A DNA stretch of 64,000 bases from Thelonectria olida (GCA_020736575.1 JAGPYM010000009.1:372001-436000); one strand, 5' to 3'; numbered from the stretch's first letter, positions 24,259-36,469 are shown. The notes: generated by a model from the letters alone, not told the origin. Made by a program: numbers and translations.

Positions 24259-25596
24259 ATGGCTCCCTCAGCTATCAGCCAGTTCCATGGTACGCCCGTC
24301 CTTGGCTACATTCCTCCCATCATTACGTCTCAGCCATCACTAACTTCGCTGCAGGCTCCAATGAACCTCCCCAGCCTCTGCAAGATGGTGTCTGGAAACG
24401 GGCCCCAGTCCTCATCGGCACGACCAAGTTCGAGCCCCGTCCAGATGTCAAGAACATCATGGTCACTGGCGGAGCTGGCTTTATGTAAACTCTCCTACCC
24501 TGCCTCATTTAAGCAGCTGCTGACCCCGGCATTCGTACCTCAGTGCATGCTGGCTCGTCCGTCATCTCACATTGACTTACCCACATGCCTACAATGTGAT
24601 ATCATTTGACAAGCTCGACTACTGCTCGTCGCTCAACAACACTCGCGTCTTGGCTGACAAACCCAACTATTCCTTCTACAAGGGTGACATTACGAACCCA
24701 GCCGAGGTTCTCGACTGCATGGAACGTCACAACATCGACACCGTCATGCACTTTGCCGCCCAGTCGCATGTCGACTTGAGCTTCGGCAACTCGTATGGCT
24801 TCACCCATACCAATGTCTACGGGACTCATGTCCTGCTTGAGAGCGCAAAGAAGGTTGGCGTCAAGAGGTTCATCCACATCTCCACCGACGAGGTCTATGG
24901 GACCATCAACTCTGACAATGAGGATGCCCTCGAAACGAGTATCCTGGCCCCGACAAACCCCTATGCCGCGAGTAAGGCGGCTGCTGAGATGCTGGTTCAG
25001 TCGTACGAGAAGAGCTTCAAGCTCCCCGTCATTGTTGTACGGAGTAACAATGTCTATGGTCCGCACCAATACCCAGAGAGTAAGTACCATCAATTCAACC
25101 GTGGTTCACCGTCGCAATCTGACTGTATCCGTTAGAAATCATTCCCAAGTTCATCTGTCTCCTGAACCGCGGGAGACCGGTGGTATTGCATGGAGATGGC
25201 AGCCCGACCCGCCGGTATTTGTATGCTGGAGACGCTGCAGATGCCTTTGACACCATTCTTCACAAGGGCCAGCTTGGTCAGACATACAATGTTGGATCAT
25301 ACAATGAAGTATCCAACTTGCATCTGTGTGGCAAGCTCCTCTCTCTCATGAACATTCCCCATGAGAGCCCGGAAGAAGTCCGCGAGTGGGTCAAGTACAC
25401 ACACGATCGCCCGTTCAACGACCAGCGGTATGCCACAAACGACACCAAGCTACGGCGGCTCGGTTGGGAGCAAAAGACAGACATTGGAAAAGGCCTCCAG
25501 ATCACGGTCGACTGGTACACGCAGTTCGGAGAGGCCTGGTGGGGAGACATTAGCCACGTTCTGACACCGTTCCCGTCGTCAGCAAAGGTGAAGTGA
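24259..25596 (+). CDS. NDP-glucose 4,6-dehydratase (RmlB/UDP-rhamnose pathway type)
   Basis: Four exons, 24259-24289, 24355-24484, 24544-25079 and 25136-25596, giving 385 aa. Exon 1 encodes only 10 residues plus one base. The Rossmann motif TGGAGFI is at residues 48-54 and is completed across intron 2. STDEVYG supplies the catalytic Asp169-Glu170 pair of 4,6-dehydratases, and YAASK gives Tyr194 and Lys198 of the short-chain dehydrogenase/reductase fold. The enzyme should oxidise C4, eliminate water across C5-C6 and produce a 4-keto-6-deoxyglucose nucleotide using bound NAD+. In Botrytis and Magnaporthe relatives this is the first step to UDP-rhamnose. The epimerase/reductase of the second step is not in this window. 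An N-terminal extension of about 40 residues precedes the fold, as in fungal members. UDP-glucose is the likely substrate, by family knowledge only. Confidence 0.9.
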
Positions 25597-28500
25597 TGCC
25601 GGATGACGAGCACTCAATGAAGGACGAGCCGCTTAGCCACAATAATGGAACGAGTCCCAAGGAGGTTGAGGACAGGGTGGCTGAGAATGACTTGTGATGC
25701 GACGGTTTCTCACAGCTCGTTTGACAGGAGAGGCACGATAAGAGACGAAGACTTGACGAGAGACCTCTTCAAATCGCGACGACCCAAGGGCCATAACTGA
25801 TAGGCCCACGAGAATAGGTACGGAGAAGTTATCCCATGCTGTGACGGTGGGGCGTGGGGAGTTGCTTGATAATAGCCCGAGCATGACTGGGCGTGGTGTG
25901 CATTTGTTACGCGGTATTTGGCATATGACTGATGAAGAAAGAGGAGGAAAGACGGAACGAAAGAAGTACATGGCTAGAAATAGAGGAGGACCAAACGAGC
26001 GTATAGAGAGGGTGCTTTCTGTTTTTCTCCTTGTTGCGTATATACCTACTTACACACATATACATACTGGTAGAGTCGGCTGTCTTATGAGCGATAGAGC
26101 AAGAATAAAGTATCGGAGCTGATTTAACGTTGTACACGTGCATTAATAATAAGCCAATGGACAATTCTGACCTGTGCCTGATGCAAGTGGGACACGACAA
26201 CACAAGCCCTGTCCTGTCCGTCAACCCTGTGTTTCGTCGCCCCTCTTCACGAGCAGCGACCCAGATTCGGCCTGACAAGGATTCCCACAGAGACCGCTAC
26301 CTACTGCACCAATGGTCCCGGAGTGGGAAAGAATAAACGCCCCTTCTCTCCCCCTCCTGCATGTTGCATGGGTGCGTCGGGACCGCGTCGTCGCCCGGTG
26401 CATTGCACGACAACGGGGCAGTGAGCCGAAAGCGACAGCCAGTTCTCACCAAACCATCGGCCCGGGAAAAGGGGACGGGGGCCCAGGACAGGACCGTCGC
26501 ATTGGGTTTCTGTGGGCGGGCGGGACTCGTTCTGCGTACATACGTAATGAAGGGAGTGATGACGGGGTTTGCTTTGCGTGCTCCGGGTTGTTGGTACGAA
26601 CGGACGGCGCAATGGGAACCCGGGAGAGGGGAAACATGTCTCGTTCGTCCGTCCGTCAGACGGTCAGACGTGTGCGAGCTAGGTTCGATGACGGAAACGT
26701 GGTTCATGGGTCGTCGTCGTTGGCCGTTGAGCGCAACCAACTCAAACCCAAGCCCATGGAACAAGGCTTCACCAGGTCTTTTCTCTCTTGGGGCAAGGAA
26801 TGCTATGTATGTCTCGTTGAGTCAATACGGAGAAGCCACTCGACCCCAACACCGGGATCGTCTGTCTATCGGACCCGGAGAATATTCAAAGTGCGAAACA
26901 AAGAAAGTTCCCAACGGAACGATGCTTCGAGAAAGGTTCTTCGACTGTAGGTACCGACCGGCGCACAGCTGTCACTGGAATGTCAAATGATGGACAAAGC
27001 AAAAAAAAAAAAAAAAAAAACCCAGCAGCCCAACGAACGCGGAAACTGGGAATGGTTGAGTGAGACATGCGGACAGTGACAGTGACAGCCCAACTATAAT
27101 GGCCAAACCTTTGGCTAGTTCCCGGGATCATCAACCACCCCTGGGAAGAAAGATTGCCTGCCGGGAGTAGGCGAAAGGGGCGCGCCGAGGGAGCTCGGAT
27201 ACGATGGGCAAGGTACAGCAGTCGAGCGAGTCTCGCAGAGCGGACGGGAGGGCTTTGGCCATGCTGGCTGGGACCAGGTCTGCAGGTGGGTTGATGCTAC
27301 TGTATCGACGTGGCGCGGTGGGAGAAGAAGACACTTCCACTACCTTATGCAATAGGAAAGGGGAAACTGCGGTTGTGAGGCGAAGGTCGAGATGTAAGGG
27401 ACGGTTCAGGGTGTTTGCAGATCGATGGACGGGCGTTGATCGATGGTCGGAGATGATGGCGAGAGGGATGGAGATAGATACGAAGTGATGGTTCGAACAT
27501 CTATCCATTAAGCTGTGTCTACGTGTGCGTGCGTGTTCTTGCCCTTGCTTGTATGTATGTACGAACTTCTCTATTAGTACATGCAGCAAGCCAGGTTGTA
27601 GTTGGGTGGTAGCTTCGTCGGTTCTTCATGATAAGCAGGAAGCGGGAGCAGGCGGGTGAGATAAACAAATGGCCCGATTTGTTGTTCGTCTTGTTGTCTC
27701 GTTCTGTTGTCTCACTTTGCTCGTCTCACGCTCCCCACTGCGAAAGAGACAGGTCTTGGCTCCCCGCCCTGTCGTCGACCAGTCACAAACGCGAAGCTAC
27801 GCGGGAATGAAAGAACGAACGAAAAGCATTGTCGGTGCCGGCCGTAACCAGGTCGCCGGGGGCATCGGAGACGGCTTGTGCCTCGGGGGGTCGTGGACTC
27901 AGCCATGGTGGTGTAGATGAACCTACGGCTGAGGAATGGCGAGTCAAACAGTGTCGGGAGCCCGTTCCCCATGCTGGCTGTGGAATGATGGTGAAGACTG
28001 CCCGAGCTACTCGACGTACTTCTCGAGTCGCCCCGGCGAGAGCTGCATGGCACCGTTGCTTGTGCTTCCCCAGCAGCGAGCGAGCCGGGTCGGACACCAG
28101 CGCACAAGCACTGCAACGTCATGCCAGGGGTCCATGATCCGTCACCAAGGGGCGGAGGAATTCTTGTCTTCTCCCCGTCTGGCGACGACTGGTTGAAGGT
28201 GAGCAAGCGCGGGCTCGGGGACGGCGCCCCTGCAGCGGAGGATTCTCCAGTGGCCGCTTGGCTGGATCGAGGAATTGATGGCCGCGGTTGAGGGTGCGTA
28301 AGTTAGATAGGTCAGACTGCGGAGAGAAGACACCAAGACATGCACCGGCAGAGAAGAGCCCAGACCCTCGCGCGGGGGCGCTGGAATGGCGGCGACTTTG
28401 CTTCCCTCTTCTTTTTCTTGTGTCACGGCGGCAAGTGCTGATCTTGATTGATGCCCATTTCGCTGATGACGAGATTGAAAAAGTGCCAAGACAGCCGAGG

Positions 28501-30201
28501 CTGAACCTGAAGCAGGCTTGGAGAGTTGGGGTGGTGGTTCTAAGCCGTATGCAGTCTTCTTGTGCAACAACAGGAAGAAATCAAGCCAACAAACCGGATA
28601 TGTCTGGCCGACGCAGAAGCAGAAGCCGAAAAAAAAAAAAAGAGAATCGGTATCGAGTCAGGACCATATCTTGAGCCCCGAAAGCTGAGGCCCATCCTGC
28701 CGGTGTCAAAGTGGGCGGTGGAGATGAATTGAAATCGCGGCATGTTGCAGCAGAGGTCTATGAGCAGCACGCATGTTTGTTGACCCTCTTGGTTCCGGGT
28801 GCACTTCATCGCGGAGAGAGCTGCAGTCTTGGTTGCCATGATTCGCTTGCACCCGGCGGCCTGCCATGACGAATCCAATTGCCCTCCCTTGCTTGTTTCG
28901 TTGTCAACTCGACATTAACTTCCATTCGGTGTTTCATCCATCTCTTCGGCCATCAGTGACATTCGTCAACAGCCAAAACTGTAACTCAACATGTTAGTTG
29001 ATTGCCCTGTTTCTTTCCCCGTGCCCCCGGGTCCATGCCCTCTGCCGCTTTCGCTTCGATTCGCTTCCCATGGGGCCACGGGCGTTGCCGCCGCCGCCGC
29101 CCATCCGCCACGGCGTTCGCGGGCCTAGTCGGGGCCCAAGCCTCTCAATGAGAGGGAGGGAGGGAGGGAGGAGAACTTTTGTTGCATGCCCGGACGCTTC
29201 CTCAGAAAGGGTCGTCGTTGTTGGGCATCCCAGATATCCAACCAGCCTTATTGTAGGGTTCACCCCTTCAAAGACCAACCCTCAATTCAACGAAACAGAA
29301 CCATCCAGGGAACTGCGCCGATCCCTTTCCAAGCCATCCTCGCAACAGCGCCTTGTCAAGCTGCTTAGCGTCGCCCATCCTTGACCCCGTCTCCGTCAAG
29401 CCTCGTCTAGCCAGAAGCGTCCCAAGCCCGGCTGGGGGTTGAAGTCAGTCAGGGCCATTCTCGCCTGTGTCCCCATCATCCGCTGTGAGGTGGCTCTCTC
29501 CCCCACTGATATTGGAACGGGCTGCCTTAGCCAGCTACTTAGGTACCTCGGCATCGACTAACTAACTGACCTGAACTATTCGTACTCTCGTACTCCATCC
29601 ATTATTCGAGTGAAAAGGTAAACCCCTGCATCCCCTCGACCCTCCACTCCCAAGCCAACCAACTCCCTCTATCTTGCTCTCTCTCCCTCTCGTTTTTTCC
29701 TTCTCCTCTGCCTCGGACTCGTCCATTGTGTCTCTCCTGCCTTGGTCAGTGACATCCTGGTTCAACAGGCCCCGGACGCCCCCCCCAGGTCCCCCAGTTC
29801 CTTTCCATCCTTTCCCCCCAATCCTCCCAATAAGCACCTCCAGTGCCCGTTCAACTTCCAGGGCTCGCTTGCAAGTCTCGACTCGTCTTGCACCTCGTCC
29901 AATCCTGCGCCCATCTCGACAATCGCCGACTTCCCGAGTCACGCACTTCCCGAGTCTTCTCCAACATCTTCCATCGAACACGTGACGAATTCTTGCCATC
30001 CCCTCAGAAATCCGGCCTCGCCTTTCTCATTGTTTCCAGCATCGCCCGGCGAGCAGTTTTGCGACTGCAGCCCTCCCGCCCTCAAGAACCACCCATCGCT
30101 TCTCGCGCCAACAACTCTCCCCTTCGACCTCGAATCCGAATCATGTCCTCGGCCGTTTCCGCCTCTTCTCGATTACGATAGCTGCCTAGACGCAAACGTC
30201 C
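25597..30201. other. 4.6 kb gene-poor region upstream of the methyltransferase
   Basis: Several short frames occur (for example 26312-26990 in two frames) but none has a domain, splice structure or supported start. The region includes a run of 20 A (27001-27020), a 12-A run near 28630 and strongly C/T-rich DNA from about 29600 to 30150 just before the methyltransferase. The C/T-rich part resembles long fungal 5' leaders. It could also hold unannotated noncoding transcripts; nothing in the sequence proves it. Confidence 0.5.
27001..27020. repeat. homopolymer run of 20 A
   Basis: An uninterrupted run of adenines between the dehydratase and the methyltransferase. No target-site duplication or retroposed gene is visible upstream of it, so I treat it as a simple repeat. 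Confidence 0.8.
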
Positions 30202-31658
30202 ATGGCAAAAAGACGTCGAACCAAGCGCAAGGGACCGCGAACGCGACCGAACAATTCCCAGACGAGCACAATGTCCTCGGAAGAATCGTGCGCCCTCCAG
30301 AGCGGGCGCCAGTCCAGCGACGGAACCATGAGCGAACATGCCACCAGTGACGGCGTACACACGGCCATGACCAGTATCATGGACCTCGACGAAGACCACC
30401 ATGTTGGCTCGGACTTTGACGACGAGGAAGACGTTGACATTATTTCCATTTATCCCCCCATGCATTACACTGCGGGAAGCCACCCTTCAGAAATGCACTT
30501 CTCCCAAGAACATCCCCACGCAACCGGCTCCGACGTGTGAGTATTCCCAATTCCAGGTTATTGTGTTGAGGTTTGGGTGCTGATAAAACCCCTAGCGCTG
30601 CGTCCACACGCTCATTATGGGTTCAAGACCTCGACTATCGAGACATCCACGGCCGGCGCTACTGTCGCGATTACTACATGCCCAACGACGAGATCGAGCA
30701 ATTGCGATTGTCCCTACAACACCAAGTCTTCGTTCATGTACTCGACGGCGACCTTAGTTTAGCTCCCATCCAAGACCCCACTCATATCCTCGACATTGGC
30801 ACTGGAACCGGCGAATGGGCTATTAAGATGGCTGAGCTACACCCTCGATGCGAGGTCGTGGGTACCGACATCTCGGCCATGGCTGAGACGAGAGGTGTCC
30901 CCATGAACGTCTTTTTCGAAATCGAGGACGCCGAGGATTGGGACCGCCTCCCTGACATGTACGACCTTATCCACTTCCGTGGCATGGAGGGTGCTTTCCA
31001 GAACTGGAGGTTCATGTACGACAATGCTTTTTACTCACTGAAACCCGGTGGTTGGCTCGAAGTGCAAGACTTTGATTCTGCTGAAGGCTTCCTCAAGTTT
31101 GTGGACCAGTTCCCTGCTGACTCGCCTATGCGCTCCCTCAATGAGGATCTAATGGAGGCCGCTACCAAGTCTGGCCGGCCGAGAGGAACCGCCCACCTGG
31201 ACCCTCGGCTTTTTATGGAAGCAGGTTTCGTGGACGTCCGTGTAACGGAATACGTCATTCCCATCACCGTCGCAGAGAAATCAGCCGGCAAGATTTGGCT
31301 CATCTCGTGTCTCGATGCCCTAGAAGCCAGCTGTCTGAGACTATTGACGGAGCAAATGGGATGGGATCCCGAAAAGTGCAAAGCTGCCTGTGAGCACGCA
31401 GCTCGAGAAATGGCCAACCTGGCTAAGAACCCCGAAAAGTCAAAGGGACTCCAAATCAAGATGCGAGTCATTATCGGCAGGAAGCCTCAGGAGAATAACC
31501 CAGTCAACATCGCAGACATAATGGCGAGATCTAGTTCGCCGGCTACAGCGCGGGTCGACGAAGGAAGCCCAGATCCGACGCTCCGCGCAGAGGACGACGA
31601 TACCATGTCGGAGGTTAACATGCCTCCGAGGGAAGCTGCCTGCGGAGGGTCGGCTTAA
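30202..31658 (+). CDS. LaeA-like SAM-dependent methyltransferase
   Basis: Two exons, 30202-30536 and 30596-31658, giving 465 aa; the 59 bp intron has a GTGAGT donor and CTAG acceptor. The N-terminal 110 residues are disordered: basic at first (AKRRRTKRKGPR), then acidic (DLDEDHHVGSDFDDEEDVD). The folded part begins with the conserved DLDYRDIHGRRYCRDYYMPND that precedes the catalytic domain in this family. Motif I, HILDIGTGTGEWAIKMAE, at residues 175-192 binds S-adenosylmethionine, and a later strand (LKPGGWLEVQDFD) is motif III. Members include LaeA, the velvet-complex regulator of secondary metabolism, and many LaeA-like proteins with unknown methyl acceptors; this gene cannot be assigned to LaeA itself. 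No biosynthetic cluster is next to it. An internal Met at about residue 24 could be the true start. Confidence 0.87.
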
Positions 31659-32419
31659 TTATTTAATACGAACCACACACGGTGATAGAATCTCGGGCCA
31701 TTCGACCGGAGCCAGGAGTCAGATTTGGATGGAACACGTCTATTTTCGGCGCAGTTAGGATGGCGGCGTTGTGTCAGGGAGACAACATTTGCATTATATT
31801 TTGTACATTTCGACGATTAACTTCTTCTCTGCATTTCTCTAGGGGCCTTTGGTGGCATTTCGTTCAGAGAAGAGTTTGGGTGTGTGATTGTAACATTGGG
31901 AGGCTTTGTTGGATGAAAAAAGACGGCGGGAGGAAGAGGAGGACAATTGAGTAGGTAGTTTTGGCAGACGTGGTCAATATGAAGCTGAAAGACCACTTTG
32001 GCTAGAGCATAAATAAATAGCCTGCCCTTGAAGGCGGTTTTTGCGGTGATGTTGACTGATAGAAAAATTCCATGTATTCAAGTATTATATGTTACACTCT
32101 GATGAACGGTGATGTAATAGCTGCGAGGCTACAGCTCAACTCGGAGCTAATAATATGGAAGGTGCCTGGCGCACAAATAGGTACCTGGGCTCCGCTGCTA
32201 ATGCAGTGGGGAGCTTGCTGGCCCAACCATCCCTCCCATCTCCAACCGTCGCTCTCTCCATCACGTCGTCAATCCAACCTCCCTTGACATGACATCAACT
32301 CTCGTCTAATTATACACGCGCAGTACCTGACCTCCTTATTGCACCAGCCTCGAGGCACTCCTTCCCCGATATCCCTCCGCCGGCCGAAATATGCGCGCGT
32401 GAGCTCGCCGCGACAAGCC
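31659..32419. other. intergenic region, 0.76 kb
   Basis: This is the methyltransferase 3' flank and the VPS18 promoter. The first half is A/T-rich (AAATAAATAA near 32010), fitting a 3' UTR with poly(A) signals; the second half is C/T-rich up to the VPS18 start. No gene or RNA is supported. Confidence 0.5.
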
Positions 32420-35400
32420 ATGGCCCTTGATCTCCACGACGGCTTCGTCGCCGCCGCTACCAACGGTGTGCAGAACTTAGACCTGGAGGAGCCCATCTTC
32501 TCGGTCGAGCATGTGCAGCTGCAGTTCTCCATTGCTGCCGATTTTGTCGCGGGACAGGTTGCCAACAATGTCATTATTCTTGCCCTGTCGAACGGACGGA
32601 TTCTGCGGATTGATCTAGATCGGCCAGAGGACATCGATGGTAAGTAGGGGCGTGTTCTATGAATTCCACACGAAAGTGGTAATACAATAGGCCTGCTCGG
32701 TTACTAACCATTTGCCGTAGATATCGATCTTCCCAAGAAGCCATCAGAGGTTGGAATCATCCGGCGCATGTTCCTCGACCCAACTGCGTCGCATCTCATC
32801 ATCTGCACAGCCCTCGGCGAGAACTACTACCTTCACACGCAATCAAAACAACCCCGGCCGCTCGGGAGGCTGCGTGGCGTGTCCATTGAAAGCGTGGCAT
32901 GGAACCCCTCGCTCCCGACAGCAACCACACGAGAGATCCTCATCGGCGCTTCGGACGGCAACATTTACGAGGCGTTTATCGAGACGTCCAAGGAATTTTA
33001 TAAGAAGGAGGTCAAGCATTTGAAGAATTTGCACAAACTACCTGATGGGCCCATCACTGGTCTGTGGGTTGACAACCTGCAGGGCAAGGCGGACATGAGG
33101 AGGGTAGTTATTGGAACGCAAAGCCGGCTGTTTCACTTGACAGGCAAGATTGGCACTGGGCAAGATGGAACGGGGTCTGTCTACACTCGATTATTCGAGT
33201 CGGAGCAACCTGTTGTGCATGAACTATCCAGAACATCACCCGGGGCACAGTCCGCCTTGGCCGTGTCTCCGGATCCGCCAGAGTCGAACCCCTACGACGA
33301 TGACATCCCAGACCGGGCATATGCCTGGCTAACCTCACACGGAGTCTTCCATGGAAGACTCTTTAACTCACCCATAGACAGCAACCTTGGCTCCAAGGTC
33401 TTCTCAGAGTCCAGGATGCTTCCAAGGGCTCAGATTGTGTCCTCAGACTCCTCCGAGAGGCGCAAGCCAACGTCGGAGATGATCGATACCATTCTGCTAA
33501 CGCAGTGGCACATCGTTCACCTGGTCGGTTCGCGTGTGATAACTACCAACCGGCTCACTGGCAAGATTGTCTCAGAGCATGACATTATTTCCCCGGGGCA
33601 GAAGGCGCTTGGGTTCTCTGTGGATCTTCAGAAGAACACCTTCTGGTTATTCACTTCACAGGAAATTCACGAGATTGTGGTGCGCGACGAGGATCGAAAT
33701 ATTTGGGAGATCATGATGAAGATGCAGCAGTTTGAGCCAGCGCTCCAGCACGCCCGCACACACGCTCAGAAGGAAACAGTGGCGGCTGCGTACGGAGACT
33801 ACCTGGCGGGCAAGGGACACTGGCTCGAGGCCGCCACCATCTATGGGCGGAGCAACAAGCCCTTTGAAGACATCGCGCTGAGCATCATCGACAACCAGCA
33901 GCCGGATGCTTTGCGCAAGTTTCTGCTCACAAAGCTCGCCAATACTAAGAAAACGGCCGTCATGCAACGAATGATGGTGGCCGGTTGGCTCATCGACGTG
34001 TTCATGGCCAAACTCAACTCGTTGGATGACACTATCATCACGGCGGCTGAGCTATCAGACAATCTAGACTCGACAGAGTCACGGAGGCTGTTGGAGTCTG
34101 TGAGGAAAGAATATGGTGAATTCATCGACAAGTACAAGCGTGACCTCGACCGCAAGATGGTATACGACGTCATCAGCAGCCATGGCCGCGAGGGAGAACT
34201 ATTATACTTTGCCAATGCTATTGGTGATTACAACTACGTTCTGTCATATTGGGTGCAGCGCGAGAGGTGGAACAATGTGCTGGACGTGTTGAAGAAGCAG
34301 ACGGACCCGGAGGTCTTCTACCGGTACAGCAGTGTGCTCATGACTCACGTGGCTGCGGACCTGGTCGAGATTCTCATGAGGCATGCGGATCTGAAACCCA
34401 GAAATCTCATTCCTGCTTTGCTCGAGTATAATCGCACCTTTACCGGAGGGCCAAGTGGCCATTGCCAGAATCAAGCGTTGCGATATCTCAACTATGCAGT
34501 TTATCAGCTCAACTCAAAGGATGCGGCGGTTCACAACACGCTCGTCTCGATATATGCATCGCATGCGTCAAAAGATGAATCCGGGCTATTGTCATACCTT
34601 CAAGCGCAGGGAGATGAGCCACGGTACGATCCCGACTTTGCTTTGCGTCTCTGCATCCAACACCACCGAACGCTCTCCTGCGTGCACATTTACACAAGCA
34701 TGGGGCAGTACTTGCAGGCAGTTGACCTAGCACTTTCTCACAACGAAGTCGAGTTGGCAGCCGTCATCGCTGACAGGCCAATGTCGAACCCCCAACTACG
34801 AAAGCGACTTTGGTTGGCTGTGGCTCGCAAGGTGATCTCGCAGTCCAACGGCATCAAGACAGCAATTGAGTTTCTAAAGCGATGCGACCTGCTCAAGATT
34901 GAGGACTTGATTCCCTTCTTCCCCGACTTTGTCGTCATTGACGACTTCAAGGAGGAAATCTGCGCAGCGTTGGAGGACTACAGTCGTAACATCGATGGGC
35001 TGAAGAAAGAGATGGATGAGTCTTCACAGACTGCTACAAACATCAAGATTGATATTGCGGCGCTGGATCACCGGTATGCCATTGTGGAACCTGGCGAGAA
35101 GTGTTACACGTGCGGGCTGCCACTGCTTAGTCGACAGTTCTTCGTCTTTCCTTGTCAGCACTCGTTTCACTCGGATTGCCTCGGTCGAAAAGTACTGGAA
35201 CAGGCCGGTGTTGGAAAGTCATCACGTATCAGGGACCTTCAGGTGCAGATACACAAGGGCTTGGTCAGCGGGACCCAACGGGAGGCTGTGGTTGCAGAGC
35301 TGGACGCTCTGGTAGCTTCGGCTTGGTAAGCTCTTGTCCCCCCATTCGTGATTGAAACCCCGCTTGCGAGTGTTTTTTTTTAACTAACATGGTGAACAGT

Positions 35401-35484
35401 ATTCTTTGCAGCGACCTGGCGATCAAGAGGATCGATGAGCCGTTCATCACGAAAGACGATAATATGAATGAATGGGCACTGTGA
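32420..35484 (+). CDS. VPS18: vacuolar protein sorting protein Vps18/Pep3 (HOPS and CORVET core)
   Basis: Three exons, 32420-32639, 32721-35325 and 35400-35484, giving 969 aa, the normal length. I start at MALDLHDGF because the frame upstream has no other ATG. The N-terminal half is a beta-propeller (NVIILALSNGRILRIDL, SLPTATTREILIGASDGNIYEAF), with the Pep3/Vps18 domain at about residues 290-420. The C-terminal half is an alpha-solenoid with the clathrin heavy-chain-like repeat. The end is a RING finger: CYTC at C868/C871, FPCQHSFHSDC at C885/H887/H890/C893, and the final CILC (C942/C945), whose first Cys codon is split by the last intron. Vps18 is a shared core subunit of the HOPS and CORVET tethers that drive fusion with vacuoles and endosomes. 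It ends 230 bp from the convergent V-ATPase gene. Confidence 0.95.
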
Positions 35485-35714
35485 TGAGGCAGGCGAAACC
35501 TTTGAGAACGAGCGAGCTGTGTACTTTTCTGTGTATATGTGTGCCGTGGCGAAATTCTAGAACTGCAGATACCCAGCCAATTCTTGTCATCACCAAGTTT
35601 CTCGACATGCTTTCAGATTCTGCACTTCTCCTTCCCTCTTTATTGCAAAATTGCGGTGTTCTCTTCGGATTCCGCAGTTGATGGCGTTTAGGCTCGTATG
35701 TAAGGAGATGGTGG

Positions 35715-36469
35715 TTAGTATTTGCACACGGTGACGTCGCCCTTTGAGCGTGTGATCATGAGAATGGACACGATGACGCCGTAAAGACCAAGGACTTCGG
35801 CGAAGATGAGGATGAGAACCATGCCGGTGTACAGGCGCGGCTGCTGCGCGCTCGCTCGGACTGCGCGTTACTTGTTAGTCGTGGTGCCGCATGGGCAAGA
35901 TCGGGGGGCCGAAACGCACCTCCTGCGTCGCCGACGATGCCAATGGCGAAGCCAGCAGCCATGCCGCAGAGACCGACGGCCAGGCCGGCGCCGAGTTGAA
36001 GGAAGCCGGTGTGGATGGGCATCTTTTCTTTGATGTCGCCGGAGATGATGACGCTGGCGACGAGGCCGTAGATGGACAGGATCTGGGCCATGATGGCGCA
36101 GAGGCTAAGGGAGGAGGATTAGCACTCGGTGTCATTTTTGTTCTCGCTCGGGGAGGAGGCATACGTATTCTGCATCACCATATCAGGGCGAAAAATGCCG
36201 GCCGAGAAGATGGCGCCTGAGGACTTGGCGGTGCCGTAGGCGGCGCCAAAGGTGGTGAAGACGATGGAGCATACGCAGCCGAAGGCGCCGAAGAAGGACT
36301 TGTTCGTTGCAGTGTTAGTTGGAGTTGAATTGGCAGTGTGAGGGGTTGGAGAGACGTACGGCGTACATGGGACTAGAGGAGATGTGTTAGTTGAAGTCAT
36401 TGAGTGAAGGAAGGCTGAAAGAGAGAGGCCCTACCATCGGTCCATTTGGGCGAGGAGGGCGGGATCCAT
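35715..36469 (-). CDS. vma3: V-ATPase V0 proteolipid subunit c (Vma3-type)
   Basis: Five exons, 36469-36435, 36372-36360, 36298-36165, 36104-35920 and 35860-35715, giving 170 aa. Exon 2 is a 13 nt microexon. With it the spliced sequence reads [13 protein letters not shown], the typical start of subunit c, which supports the model. Four membrane segments follow: [58 protein letters not shown] and [16 protein letters not shown]. The Glu in IFAEVLG of helix 4 is the proton carrier of the rotor ring. The V-ATPase acidifies vacuoles and endosomes. The loop after helix 1 ([16 protein letters not shown]) differs from the usual KSGxGI, and the C terminus ([11 protein letters not shown]) is a little longer than in standard subunit c, so a divergent paralogue or subunit c' is possible. 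A TTTAAATA box lies about 155 bp upstream of the start. Confidence 0.88.

Noticed and set aside
26312..26990. Two overlapping frames of more than 200 codons in the gap before the methyltransferase
   Set aside because: No recognisable motif, no splice signals, and composition unlike the genes of the window.
29742..30350. 202-codon open frame overlapping the methyltransferase first exon
   Set aside because: It has no ATG start, is Pro/Ser-rich from C/T-biased leader DNA, and overlaps a well-supported exon in another frame.
24259..31658. Secondary-metabolite cluster around the dehydratase and LaeA-like methyltransferase
   Set aside because: No synthase, transporter or tailoring enzymes are near them, and 4.6 kb without genes separates the two.
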